From Dromaius novaehollandiae (taxonomy: Eukaryota > Chordata > Aves > Casuariiformes > Dromaiidae), in assembly GCF_036370855.1 (NCBI RefSeq), contig NW_026991456.1, positions 2,790,001 to 2,854,000 on the forward strand: a stretch of 64,000 bases of DNA. Reading direction: 5' to 3'. Shown here one piece after another: positions 50,901-56,800 of this stretch. The notes under the pieces are model-generated. The model ran no database searches. It saw only the letters and a program-made list of their open reading frames with translations, and had not been told where the DNA came from. The position numbers and the translations under genes were made by a program. The first letter of the stretch is position 1; the number at the start of each line of letters is the position of its first letter.

Positions 50901-53164
50901 CAGCCACCCCACGGTGGCCCCTGCCCCATGGCTACCCCATGGTGGTCTCCCACGCCATGGCAGCCCCACAGCAGCCCCCTGCCCCATGGCGGCCCTATGG
51001 TGCCCTCCTGCCCCCTGGCTGCCCCATGGCCTGGCTGCCCCATAGCTGCCCTGTGGTGCTCTCCTGCCCCATGGCAGACCCATGGCTGCCTCATGGTGTC
51101 CCCTGCCCCGCGGTGTCCCCTGCCCCATGGCTGCCTCATGGCGCCCCTCTGCCCCACAGAACCTCCTGCCCCATGGCATCCCACTGCCCCATGGTGCCCC
51201 CCTGCCACACGACCTCCTCTGACCCACAGTGTCCCCTGCCCCACAGCTGCCCCATGGTGCAGCCCTGCCCCACTGGGCCCCACAGTGTCCCCGGGCCCCA
51301 CGGCATCCTGACCCATGGCGTCCCCCTGCCCCATGGTGTATCCCTTCCCTACAGTGTCCCCCCCAGCAGGGTCCTGCCCCACAGCATCCCTTCTGCCCCA
51401 TGGCATCCCCCTGCCCCACCATGTCCCCCTGCCCCACCATGTCCCCCTGCCCCATGGCATCCCCCTGTCCCACAGCATCCCCCCTGCCCCACAGTGTCTG
51501 CCCTGCCCCACGGTGTCCCCCCAGGGGGGTCCTGCCCCATGGTGTCCCCCCTGCCCCATGGCATCTCCCTGCCCCACAGCATCCCCCCTGCCCCATGGTG
51601 TCCCCCCAGTGGGGTCCTGCCCCACGGTGTCCCCCCTGCCCCATGGCATCTCCCTGCTCCATGGCACCCCCCTGCCCTATGGTGTACCCATGCCCCACGG
51701 TGTCCCCCCCAGCAAGGTCCTGCCCCATGGCATCCCCCTGCCCCACGGTGTCCCCAGGCTCCGCCCCCAGCTGCCCCTCAGCCCCTGACCCCTGGCCCTT
51801 GCCCCCAGCGCTGGTGGTGGAGGTCCAGGGCGAGGGGCAGTTCGGGGCCTTCGTGGGAGCCGAGACCAAAATCGTGGAGGTTCTGCAAAGCGGTGAGTGG
51901 GCGGAAACAAGCAAAACTGGGCGAAAATGGGTGAAATGAGGCGGGAACGGGCAAAACTGGGCAAAAAAGGGCAAAAACGGGCCAAATGGGGCAAAAAGGG
52001 CAAAGCCAGGCAGAACTGGGCAAAACAGGGTGAAAGCAGACAGGAACAGGCAAAACCAGGCAGAACGGGGTGAAAATGGGCTGAAAGCGGGTGGAACTGG
52101 GCAAAATGGGGCAGAACAGGGTGAAACCAGGCAGGAATGGGCAAAATCAGGCGGAATGGGGCAAAACCGGGTAAAATAGGGCAGAAGGAGGCAAAATCGG
52201 GTGGGAATGGGCAAAACCGGGCAAAACGGAGTGAAAGTGGGTGGAACAGGGCGAAACTGGGCAAAATGGAGTGGAAAAAGGCAAAAACAGGCAAACGGGG
52301 GCAAAATGGGCTGAAATAGGCCATGGGGCAGTGAGGGGCAATGGGGAGCAATGAGGGCAATGGGGGGAATGGGGCAGTGGGGGGCAATGGGACAATGGAG
52401 AGCAGTGGGGGCAGTTTGGGGGCGGGCGCAGGCTGCCGTGGGGCAGCGGGGCCTGGCGGTGCCTCGGCCGTGCTGATGCTGTGGGGCAGGCCCCTGGGAG
52501 GCGGCTGTGGGACAGCAGCGGCGGTTCCTGGTGCGGGGGGGCTGCCGGCTGCGCCTGCGCCCCCAGCGCCGCTACCTGCTCATGGGCCGCAGCGGCCCCA
52601 CACGTGACCCACATGGCCGGTGAGCACCCATGGGGCCCAGGCGGCGGGGGGGGCCAGGGAGCTGGGAGAGGGGGGGCCCCCCCATGTCTTCATGTCCACC
52701 ATGTCCCCCCATGTCTGCCATGTCCCCGAGGTCCCTCCATGTCCCCCATGTCCCTCCATGTCCCCCATGTCTCCCTGTGTCCCCCATGTCCCTCCATGAC
52801 CCCCATGTCCCTCCATGTCCCCCGTGTCCTCCTGTGTCCCCCGTGTCCCTCATGTCCCTCCATGTCCCCCATGTCCCTGAGGTCCCCCCATGTCCCTCCA
52901 GGTACCCCCAGGTCCCTCCAGGTCTCCCCATCTCCCCCATGTCCCCCCATGTCTCTCCATATCCCATGTCCCCCCATGTCCCTCATGCCCCCCCACGTCC
53001 CCACGTCGCTGCGTGTCCCCAGGCCGCAGACCCTCCTGGGCCCCGACTCGTGGGTTGAGGAGGTCCCGTCCGCCTCCCGCTGCGGGGCCACCCTCCTGCG
53101 GGGCGTCTGCGCCGAGCTGCAGTCCTTCCTCGAGGACTTCGCCCGGCACGGCTGCCAGGTCTGA
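11922..53164 (+). CDS. C4: Complement component C4 precursor, 41 exons
   Basis: Exons: 11922-11989, 12750-12942, 13978-14164, 14663-14733, 15203-15291, 15912-15994, 16294-16390, 17466-17574, 18451-18574, 19344-19459, 20257-20451, 22175-22354, 23884-24066, 28244-28408, 29580-29706, 30115-30189, 32131-32319, 33089-33197, 33781-33851, 34371-34510, 36044-36244, 36873-36924, 37004-37093, 39737-39940, 42018-42093, 43296-43452, 44286-44399, 45367-45517, 46216-46382, 46825-47001, 47240-47299, 47911-48004, 48121-48274, 49004-49094, 49167-49241, 49700-49802, 49978-50067, 50666-50758, 51809-51892, 52490-52619, 53023-53164. They sum to 5,076 nt, an open frame of 1,691 codons plus stop; human C4 is 1,744 residues and also has 41 exons. 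The start ATG is in good context (GCGCCATGG) and opens a signal peptide with seven consecutive Leu. C4 is secreted, cut by C1s or MASP-2, and C4b binds targets covalently and forms the C3 convertase with C2a. Marker motifs include [27 protein letters not shown] and terminal CQV. Least certain junctions: the acceptors of exons 28 and 34 and the weak donors of exons 7, 18 and 38. Gene length is driven by repeat-filled introns. Confidence 0.93.
11990..12749. repeat. C4 intron 1: G-rich GGGGCTGGCTATGGGGCCA array
   Basis: Irregular 15-70 bp units of GGGGCTGGCTATGGGGCC and CATGGGGCAGCTGTGGGG. It begins immediately after the signal-peptide exon. Open in several frames but with no domain. Confidence 0.85.
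12943..13977. repeat. C4 intron 2: ACATGGGGACA array, then palindromic CATCCCCATGG units
   Basis: The first 300 bp are GGACATGGGACACAGGG units. From about 13225 to 13905 the units pair GGGACATGGGGA with TCCCCATGGGG, so many can fold back on themselves. Confidence 0.85.
14165..14662. repeat. C4 intron 3: CCATGTCCCTCCATGTCCCC array
   Basis: C-rich units of about 8-16 bp based on CCATGTCCC. The same word fills introns 16, 18, 23, 27, 35 and 40; its complement GGGACATGG fills introns 2, 15, 25 and 30. Confidence 0.85.
14734..15202. repeat. C4 intron 4: repeats carrying copies of the exon 5 acceptor
   Basis: Units of about 40-60 bp containing GTGGGTCACGCAGGACGGGC, near 14925, 14968, 15019, 15070 and (diverged) 15130. 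Each resembles the true acceptor at 15197-15212, GTCCCGCAG|GACGGGCAG. Confidence 0.8.
15292..15911. repeat. C4 intron 5: GGGGGCTATAGGGG array
   Basis: Short G-rich units of GGGGCTATAGGGGGCTATGG with variable spacing; many G runs of four or more. Confidence 0.85.
15995..16293. repeat. C4 intron 6: CCCGGACGCCTGGGCCCC array
   Basis: About ten units of CCGGACGCCTGGGCCCC, starting right at the donor. The same word recurs in introns 21, 28, 29, 31 and 37. Confidence 0.85.
16391..17465. repeat. C4 intron 7: CCCCAAAATCC array switching to GGGGGTCCCC
   Basis: C-rich CCCCCAAAATCCACCGGGACC units up to about 17075, then TTTTGGGGGTCCCCC units to the acceptor, so the two halves are approximate inverted copies. 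Confidence 0.85.
17575..18450. repeat. C4 intron 8: CCCCAAAAATGGGGGGA array
   Basis: Units of CCCCAAAACCCTGGGTTTTC and CCCCCAAAAATGGGGGGA, about 30-50 bp, related to the intron 7 array. The last 80 bp before exon 9 are unique and C-rich. Confidence 0.85.
18575..19343. repeat. C4 intron 9: GGTCCCATGGGTGGGGG array
   Basis: After about 150 bp of GGGGCGGGGC-rich DNA come units of GTCCCATGGGTGGGGGTCC, about 15-30 bp. Confidence 0.85.
19460..20256. repeat. C4 intron 10: GCGAGGCCACGTGCCCCCC array
   Basis: Units of GTGCGAGGCCACGTGCACCC and GCATGCACACGCATGCCC. CACGTG E-box palindromes recur through the array. Confidence 0.85.
20452..21418. repeat. C4 intron 11, first part: GGGGTGCTATGGGGTGTCAC array
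   Basis: G-rich units of GGGGTGCTATGGGG and GTGTCACAGGGGGGCTATGG, about 15-40 bp. It includes a short GGGTTAGGGTTAGGGTT run at 21115-21132. Confidence 0.85.
21419..22174. repeat. C4 intron 11, second part: ~110-140-bp repeats carrying copies of the exon 12 acceptor
   Basis: Copies of GCAGGTGGAGGCGGGGGCGG at about 21546, 21671, 21805, 21945 and 22062, and a degenerate copy at 21419, precede the true acceptor and exon 12 start at 22172-22195. Between them lie GGTCTCTAGGCTCTATAGG blocks. Confidence 0.85.
22355..23883. repeat. C4 intron 12: CCATGGGACCCCCC array, then GTTGCATTGC repeats
   Basis: 22370-23010 is C-rich CCATGGGACACCCCCCC units. 23090-23850 is a TTGCATCGCCTGTTGCATTG array with units of roughly 90-120 bp including GCACGTGGCATGGCGTGTGG; the last five long units are almost identical, which indicates recent expansion. 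Confidence 0.88.
24067..27640. repeat. C4 intron 13: 55-bp minisatellite, about 56 copies
   Basis: From about 24140 to 27230 a 54/55-bp unit repeats with very few differences: ATGTATGGGGGCAATATGGG, then AATGGGGCAATATGGGGGC, then TATAGGGGGCTGGGGG. The variants are ATGTATGGGGGC/ATATATGGGGC and AATGGGG/AATGCGG. Degenerate units continue to 27640. Both strands are open over long stretches because of the repeat. Confidence 0.95.
27641..28243. repeat. C4 intron 13, end: CATACTGGTGTATACCAGTC array
   Basis: Units of CCATACTGG and TATACCAGTCTATACTGGTG, about 10-30 bp, including self-complementary ATACTGGT/ACCAGTAT-like pairs. The array runs directly into the exon 14 acceptor (CTGGTGGCAG). Confidence 0.88.
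28409..29579. repeat. C4 intron 14: CCCCCCAAATCTGGGG and CCCCCCCTTGGGTGCC arrays
   Basis: 28409-28850 resembles intron 7 (CCCCCCAAATC). 28900-29575 is TGACCCCCCCCTTGGGTGCC units of about 25-35 bp running to the acceptor. Confidence 0.88.
29707..30114. repeat. C4 intron 15: GGACATGGGGGACATGAGG array
   Basis: Purine-rich 8-20 bp units on the + strand; unique sequence in the last 80 bp. Confidence 0.8.
30138..30149 (+). other. C4: C4 beta/alpha chain processing site (RRRR)
   Basis: Exon 16 encodes [14 protein letters not shown], with four arginines at residues 671-674. This is the position of the RKKR site in human C4, cut by furin-like proteases to separate the beta chain from the alpha chain, so the alpha chain would start at Ser675. 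Confidence 0.85.
30190..32130. repeat. C4 intron 16: CCCCATGCCACCACGTCCCC and TGTCCCTGCATGTCCCC arrays
   Basis: 30200-30700 is GTCCCCAAGCCACCACATCC units, 30840-31600 is GTGTGTCCCCATGCTGTGTC units, and 31620-32110 is GTGACCCCCCATGACCCC units. The last gives way to the anaphylatoxin exon. Confidence 0.85.
32131..32319 (+). other. C4: C4a anaphylatoxin module (exon 17)
   Basis: The exon shows the ANATO cysteine pattern CC-x12-C-x12-C-x6-CC, starting at GGRCCRDG, so all six cysteines are present. The module is very arginine-rich. With the flanking exons, C4a would run from Ser675 to Arg750 (76 residues; human 77). The activation site reads GLAR|VLDMM, where C1s/MASP-2 cut after Arg in human C4. 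Acidic DEELLEDD follows, matching the human acidic stretch downstream of the cut. Confidence 0.9.
32320..33088. repeat. C4 intron 17: GGGGGGCACCTGGGTGTATG array
   Basis: Units of GGGGGGCACCTGGGTGTATGG and GGGGGGCAGCTGGGGCCATG to about 32600, then GACACCTGGGTCCCTTGG units. Confidence 0.85.
33198..33780. repeat. C4 intron 18: CCATGTCCCTCCATG array
   Basis: Short CCATGTCC, CCATGACC and CCATGGCC units, related to introns 3, 35 and 40. Confidence 0.85.
33852..34370. repeat. C4 intron 19: duplicated ~175-bp block
   Basis: CATCTCAGCGGTGTCC ... TTCCTCCAGTGTCCCCA ... GCCCCATAGCCCC ... GGTGGTGACCTCA occurs twice (about 33930-34095 and 34105-34275) with few differences, on a background of TGTCCCCA repeats. 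Confidence 0.8.
34511..36043. repeat. C4 intron 20: CCCCATAGACACCC array, then GGTGGGGATGGTGATGG array
   Basis: 34520-35240 is CATAGATGCCCCATAGACAC units. From 35255 to the acceptor it changes to purine-rich GATGGTGGCAGTGGCAGGG units. The change of family within one intron is abrupt. Confidence 0.88.
36245..36872. repeat. C4 intron 21: CCCGGACACCTGGGTCCTTT array
   Basis: About 30-40 bp units of GGACACCTGGGTCCTTTTGG and GTCCCCTCCTGG starting at the donor. Confidence 0.88.
37094..39736. repeat. C4 intron 23: GGGGACATGGGGATGG and CCCCATGCATGTCCC arrays
   Basis: 37100-37690 is G-rich GACATGGGGACAGGGAGATG units. 37730-39710 is TGTGTGTCCCCATGCATGTCC units with a higher-order unit marked by TGTTCCCATGACCTGCCTCC. 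The next exon holds the thioester. Confidence 0.88.
39811..39825 (+). other. C4: C4 internal thioester GCGEQ
   Basis: Exon 24 encodes PRGCGEQT; Cys998 and Gln1001 form the thioester that attaches C4b to hydroxyl or amino groups on targets. The motif is intact, so the protein should be thioester-competent. Confidence 0.93.
39941..41442 (+). repeat. C4 intron 24: minisatellite made of the exon 24 end and its 5' splice site
   Basis: After the genuine exon 24 end (CCTGCGCGCCCTGCAGCAGG|GTGAGAC at 39921-39947), 25 further copies of this segment follow. Units are about 49-61 bp, separated by GTGCGGGGGGGTGCTTGGGG. Two copies read CAGCAGAGTGAG and two have one change in CCTGCGCGCC; the rest keep the splice site unchanged. 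Confidence 0.95.
41443..42017. repeat. C4 intron 24, end: GTGCAATGCTCTGCAGGGG array
   Basis: Units of GTGCAATGCCCTGCAGGGG, about 18-30 bp, probably derived from the CCCTGCAGCAGGG core of the array before it, then about 120 bp of CCCCCATCCATGTGTCCCC before exon 25. Confidence 0.8.
42094..43295. repeat. C4 intron 25: GGACATGGAGGGACATGG array, then GTGGGTGCCATGTGGGTGC
   Basis: 42110-42700 is purine-rich GGACATGGAGG units; 42790-43285 is GTGGGTGCCATGTGGGTGC units of about 11-30 bp. Confidence 0.85.
43423..43440 (+). other. C4: C4 isotype motif PQPIIH with catalytic-type His
   Basis: Exon 26 encodes [13 protein letters not shown]. His1113 lies 115 residues after the thioester Cys, the same spacing as between Cys1010 and residue 1125 in human C4. 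At that position human C4B has His (LSPVIH) and C4A has Asp (PCPVLD). His promotes attack by hydroxyl groups, so this C4 is predicted to be of the C4B-like, hydroxyl-preferring type. Confidence 0.85.
43453..44285. repeat. C4 intron 26: CCCTGTGCAACATCCC array
   Basis: Units of GTGCAACATCCCTGTGCAA and CCCCCATGCAACATCC, 14-28 bp, nearly filling the intron. Confidence 0.88.
44400..45366. repeat. C4 intron 27: CCATGTCCCATATCCCATG array
   Basis: Units of CCATGTCCCATGTCCATG and CATATCCCATGACCCA. No strong pyrimidine tract precedes the exon 28 acceptor at 45365-45366. Confidence 0.85.
45518..46824. repeat. C4 introns 28 and 29: GGACACCTGGGTCCCTGGGG arrays
   Basis: Both introns, separated by exon 29 at 46216-46382, consist of GGACACCTGGGTCCCTGG and GGTTGGTGGGTGCC units of about 20-40 bp. 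Confidence 0.85.
47300..47910. repeat. C4 intron 31: CCCGGATGCCTGGGCCCTT array
   Basis: Units of CCGGACACATGGTCCCTCC and CCCGGATGCCTGGGCCCTTC, about 40 bp, with the same core as introns 6, 21, 28, 29 and 37. Confidence 0.88.
48121..48215 (+). other. C4: C4 tyrosine-sulfation motif and alpha/gamma processing site
   Basis: Exon 33 opens with [13 protein letters not shown], three tyrosines in an acidic run (residues 1375, 1378, 1381), matching the sulfated EDYEDYEYDE region of human C4. RRRR at residues 1400-1403 is the alpha/gamma cleavage site; the gamma chain would start at Gln1404 and be 288 residues long (human 291). Confidence 0.85.
48275..49003. repeat. C4 intron 33: GTGGGTGGGACTTCCTGTTT array
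   Basis: Units of about 30 bp, GGGTGGGACTTCCTGTTT followed by CCCTGGGTTTTGT or AGCCCCATAATG. At least 12 exact ACTTCCTG octamers lie between 48310 and 48890, plus several one-base variants. Confidence 0.88.
49242..49699. repeat. C4 intron 35: short G-rich part, then CCATGTCCCTC array
   Basis: 49242-49430 is G-rich without clear periodicity; 49430-49690 is CCATGTCCCTCCATG units. Confidence 0.75.
50068..50665. repeat. C4 intron 37: GGACCCAGGCGTCCGAGGG array
   Basis: The reverse complement of the GGACGCCTGGGTCC family of introns 6 and 31, in units of about 20-40 bp. Confidence 0.88.
50759..51808. repeat. C4 intron 38: CTGCCCCATGGTGTCCCCC array
   Basis: Units of CCCCTGCCCCATGGCATCC and CCCTGCCCCACGGTGTCC, about 18-40 bp, with higher-order blocks marked by GGGGTCCTGCCCC. 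Confidence 0.88.
51893..52489. repeat. C4 intron 39: GGGCAAAACCGGGCAAAATG array
   Basis: 10-20 bp GGGCAAAATGGG and GGTGAAACTGGGC units to 52330, then GGCAATGGGG units. Confidence 0.85.
52620..53022. repeat. C4 intron 40: CCATGTCCCCCATGTCCCTC array
   Basis: Same family as introns 3, 18 and 35. Confidence 0.85.
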
Positions 53165-53420
53165 GCCCCACCGGGACCTGCTGGGACTGTGCTGGGGCCA
53201 ACTGGGATCAACCAGGACCGTGCTGGGGCCAACGGGGATCATGCTGGGGCCAAGTGGGGTCAAGCAGGACCAACTGGGAGCAACTGGAACTGTGCTGGGA
53301 CCATGCTGGGACCAACCGGGACCATGCTGGGGTCAACCGGGATCAACTGGACCTGCCCCCCCTCCCCAAATCAATAAAGGCCGAGCTCAGCACGGCCCGG
53401 ACGCCTGGGTCCCGCTGCGC
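53165..53420 (+). promoter_or_regulatory. C4: C4 3' UTR and poly(A) signal
   Basis: AATAAA at 53373-53378 lies about 210 bp after the stop. The UTR itself is an irregular tandem repeat of CTGGGATCAACCAGGACC and GTGCTGGGGCCAAC units (53170-53350). Just after the hexamer comes CCCGGACGCCTGGGTCCC, the same word that fills several C4 introns. Confidence 0.8.
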
Positions 53421-53430
53421 CCCCCCGGCC

Positions 53431-53852
53431 ATGGCGGAAGAGGGGGGGCTGGCGGCGGGGCGGGAGGCGCGTCATCATGCAAATGAGGCGGCTCCGGCGC
53501 CGGCACCATCGAGACGCGGCCTCCGGGCGGCGCGGAGCGGCCGCGCCCCGCCCCCCTCCCGCGGGCGGAAGTGACGCGCGGGGCCGCGGCGCGAAGTTTG
53601 AATCGCGCGCGGCGCGGAGCCCGCGCGCAGCTGGCCGTGACGTCAGCGGAGAGCAGTGACGTCAGGTGCGGGGGGTCGCGGACGTCAGGCGCGGATCGGG
53701 GTGCGGGTGGGGGGCGGCCGGGGCGCCCCGCGGTGATGACGCCAGAAAGCGGCCGCGGCGCTTTGGGGGAGGGTGGTGACATTATGGCTACAGCTGGGGG
53801 GGGGCGAGCCTGGACGCCGGGGTCCGCCGTGACGCTTGACCCCCCCCAGGTC
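53431..53852 (+). promoter_or_regulatory. CENPA: CENPA promoter region: octamer, CDE/CHR-like pair, CRE palindromes
   Basis: CpG-rich DNA between C4 and CENPA. ATGCAAAT octamer is at 53477-53484. GGCGC, then the 4-base spacer GAAG, then TTTGAA (CHR at 53597-53602) fits the CDE/CHR tandem element that drives G2/M genes through the DREAM and MuvB complexes. Two TGACGTCA palindromes (CRE/ATF) are at 53638-53645 and 53657-53664, with a further GACGTCA just downstream. CCCCCCCAG directly before GTCATG at 53853 may be an acceptor, which would make part of this region a 5' UTR intron. Confidence 0.55.
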
Positions 53853-56800
53853 ATGCCCCGCCGGAAGTCGCCGCCCACCCGGCGCCGCCGCCGCCCCCCC
53901 TCGCCGCCGCCGCCGCCGCCGCCGCCGCCCCCCCCCCGCGCCCGTGAGTGCCGCCCCGGGATCCCCCGGGTCCTAGAGACACGCCCCCCCCCGACACCCC
54001 CCCCCCCGGGCCTCCTGGGTCCTAGAGACCGGCGGACAACCCCCCCCCCCCCCGCTCCCCAAGTCCTACCCCCGAGCGCCCCCGGGTCCTAGATACCCTC
54101 AGAACCACCCCCCCCCAGGTCCTAGAGACCCCCCCCCCCCCCAGAACGACCCCCCGCCCCCTCCCCGGGTCCTAGAGAATCCCCGCCGGCCGGTCACCCC
54201 CTCCGGGTCCTAGAGTCCGCCGCACCCAGCTTTCCCCCTCCTCCCCCGGGTCCTAGAGCCCTTCCGCTTCCCTGCGCGTTTCACCCCACGTGTCCCGCTG
54301 GGCGCGGCTCTTCCCTCCCCCGGGTCCTAGAGCCCTCCAGGCCCAACTCTCCCCTGGGTCCTAGACCGCGCCGGGCCCGGCTCTCCCTCTCTTCTCCCTG
54401 CTCGTAGTGCCCGTCAGGCCCGGCTCTCCTTCCCCCGGGTCCTAAGCCCCTCCGCGCCCCTCCGCGTTGCCCCCCACGGCCCCGCGTGCCCCGCCGGGCC
54501 CACCTTTCCTTCTCCTCCCCCGGGTCCTAGTGCCCGCCGGGCCCGGCTCTTCCCCGGGTCTTAGAGTCCCTCCGCTCCCTTCCGCGTTTCCCCCCGCGGC
54601 CCCGCGTGGCCGCCGGCCCGGCTTTCCCCCTCCTCCCCCGGGTCCTAGAGCCCCTCCGCGCCCCCCCCTCACGGCCCCGCGTGGCCGCCGGCTCCCACGC
54701 GCGGTGACGCCGCGGCCGGGCGGTGCCGGGCTGCAGGGCGCCGGCGGTACCGGCCGGGGCAGCGGGCGCTGCAGGAGATCCGCAAGTACCAGAAGAGCAC
54801 GGCGCTGCTCATCCGCCGCAGGCCCTTCTCCCGCGTGGTGAGCCCCCCCAGGTCCCCCCCCCCAAACCCTGACCCCCCCCCAAGGCACCCAACACCCCCC
54901 GGGACCCCAAAATCCCCCCCCCCAAACCTTTGACCCCCCCCCCCGGGCACCCAACACCCCCCCCAGGACCCCAAAATCACCCTGAAACGCTCCCCAAACC
55001 CTCTGACCCCCCCGGGCACCCAACACCCCCCCGAGTGCCCCCAAATCTCTGACTCCCCCCCAGGCATTCAAACCCCCGCAGTGCCCCAAAACCATCGCCA
55101 AATCATCCTGAACCCCCCCAACCGCCCCCCCCCGGGCACCCAACCCCCCCCCCCCGGACCCCCAAATCCCCCCAAAATCTCCCCCCCCAAATCCCTGACC
55201 CCTCCCGGGCACCAAACACCCCACCGGGACCCCCAAATCACCCTGAAACACCCCCCAAAATCCCTGCCCCCCCCGGCACCCCAAAACCCCCTTTGGGACC
55301 CACCAAACCACCCCCCTCCTCCGTGGTGCCGTTCTCTTGTGTGGCGAGCCCAAAATGCCCCAAAATTGCCCCCAAATCACCCCCAGACCCCCCTGAACCC
55401 CCCCCAAAAAACTCTGACTCCTCCCCTCAAGCACCCAACCCCCCTCAGGCACCCCAAAACCCCCTTTGGGCCCTCCCAAACTGCCCCCCTTCCTCTCAGT
55501 GCAGCTCTTCTGTGTGGCGAGTCCCAAATGCCCCAAAATTGCCCTAAATCACCCCAAAATCCCCCGGAGCTCCCCAGACCCCCCTGTCTCCCCCCCCAAT
55601 GTCCCCATCCCCAGGGACACCGTGTCCCACCCCCCGTGCTGTGTCCTTGTGTCCCCCCCAGTGACGTGGGGCCTCTCATGTCCTTGTCCTTGGGGTGATG
55701 CAGTGGCCTTGTGTCCCCCCTCCCGGTGGCCTTGTCCCCCCCAATGGCCTTGTGTCCCCCCCCTCGGTGGCCTTGTCGTTCCCCCCCGTGATGCAGTGCC
55801 TCCCCGTGTCCTTGTCCCCAGCGAGATGCTGGTTGTGCCCCCCCCATGATGGGTCCCCTGTGTCCCCCATGTCCTACATTGCTGGTGACGGGTGGCCCAT
55901 GTTCCCCCGTGTCCCCCTGTGTCCCCTGGTGACGAGTCCCCCATGTCCCTCATGTCCCCAGTGATGGGTCCTCCATGTTCTATGTTGCTGGTGATGAGTG
56001 GCCTATGTCCCCCCTATGTCCTCGGTGACGGGTCCCCCCCCGTCCCCCTGTGTCCCCCATGTCCCCCCCCATGATGGGTCCCCCATGTCCCTGGTGATGG
56101 GTCCCCCATGATGGGTCCCCCATGTTCTACGTCACTGGTGACGGGTGGCCCATGTCCCCCACGTGACCTCGGTGATGGGTCTCCCATGTCCCCCTGTGTC
56201 CCCTGGTGAGAAGTCCCTCATGTCCCCCCCCGTGACAGGTTCTGTGTGTCCCCCCTGTCCCAGGTGATGGGTCCTCCATGCTCTACGTCACTGATGACGG
56301 GTGGCCCATGTCCCCCTGTGTCCTCAGTGACGGATTCTCTATGTCACCAGAGATGGGTCCCCCAAGTCCCCAATGACGGGTCCCGTGTCCCCTGTGTCCC
56401 CCCACAATGGGTCCCCCATGTCCTTGGTGATGGGTCCCCCGTGTTCCCCCATGATGGGTCGGTCCCCCATCTCCCCCATGTCACCCTGTGACAGGTCCCC
56501 CATGTCCCCTGTCACCGCTGACAGCTCTCCTATATCCTCCCCCCATGTCCGTGGTGATGGGTCCCCTTGTTGTCTTCTGCCTCACATCCCCAGTGACGCG
56601 TCCTTTCATGTCCCCCGTGACACGTCCCATGTGGTCCACATGTCTCCACCAATGTCCCCTGTGTCTCTTCATGTCCCCCATGTCCCCAGTGGTGGGTCCC
56701 CCATGCTGTATTTGTGTCCCCAGTAACATGGCCCACCTCCCCAGTGAGGGGTCCCCAGTGACAGGTCCTGTGTCCCCCGTTGTCCCACCACCCCGGTGAT

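Larger units (their letters stand above)
49978..53164 (+). other. C4: C4 C-terminal C345C/NTR module (exons 37-41)
   Basis: Exons 37-41 encode the cysteine-rich tail: [39 protein letters not shown], a CRLRL strand, [12 protein letters not shown], and FARHGCQV before TGA. In C3/C4/C5 this netrin-like module mediates binding to proteases and C2. Confidence 0.88.

Noticed and set aside
53853-53943. Canonical histone H3 as the identity of this gene
   Set aside because: The tail lacks the ARTKQTARKS-type H3 start, the gene has introns, and the fold carries a CENP-A-type loop 1/alpha 2.
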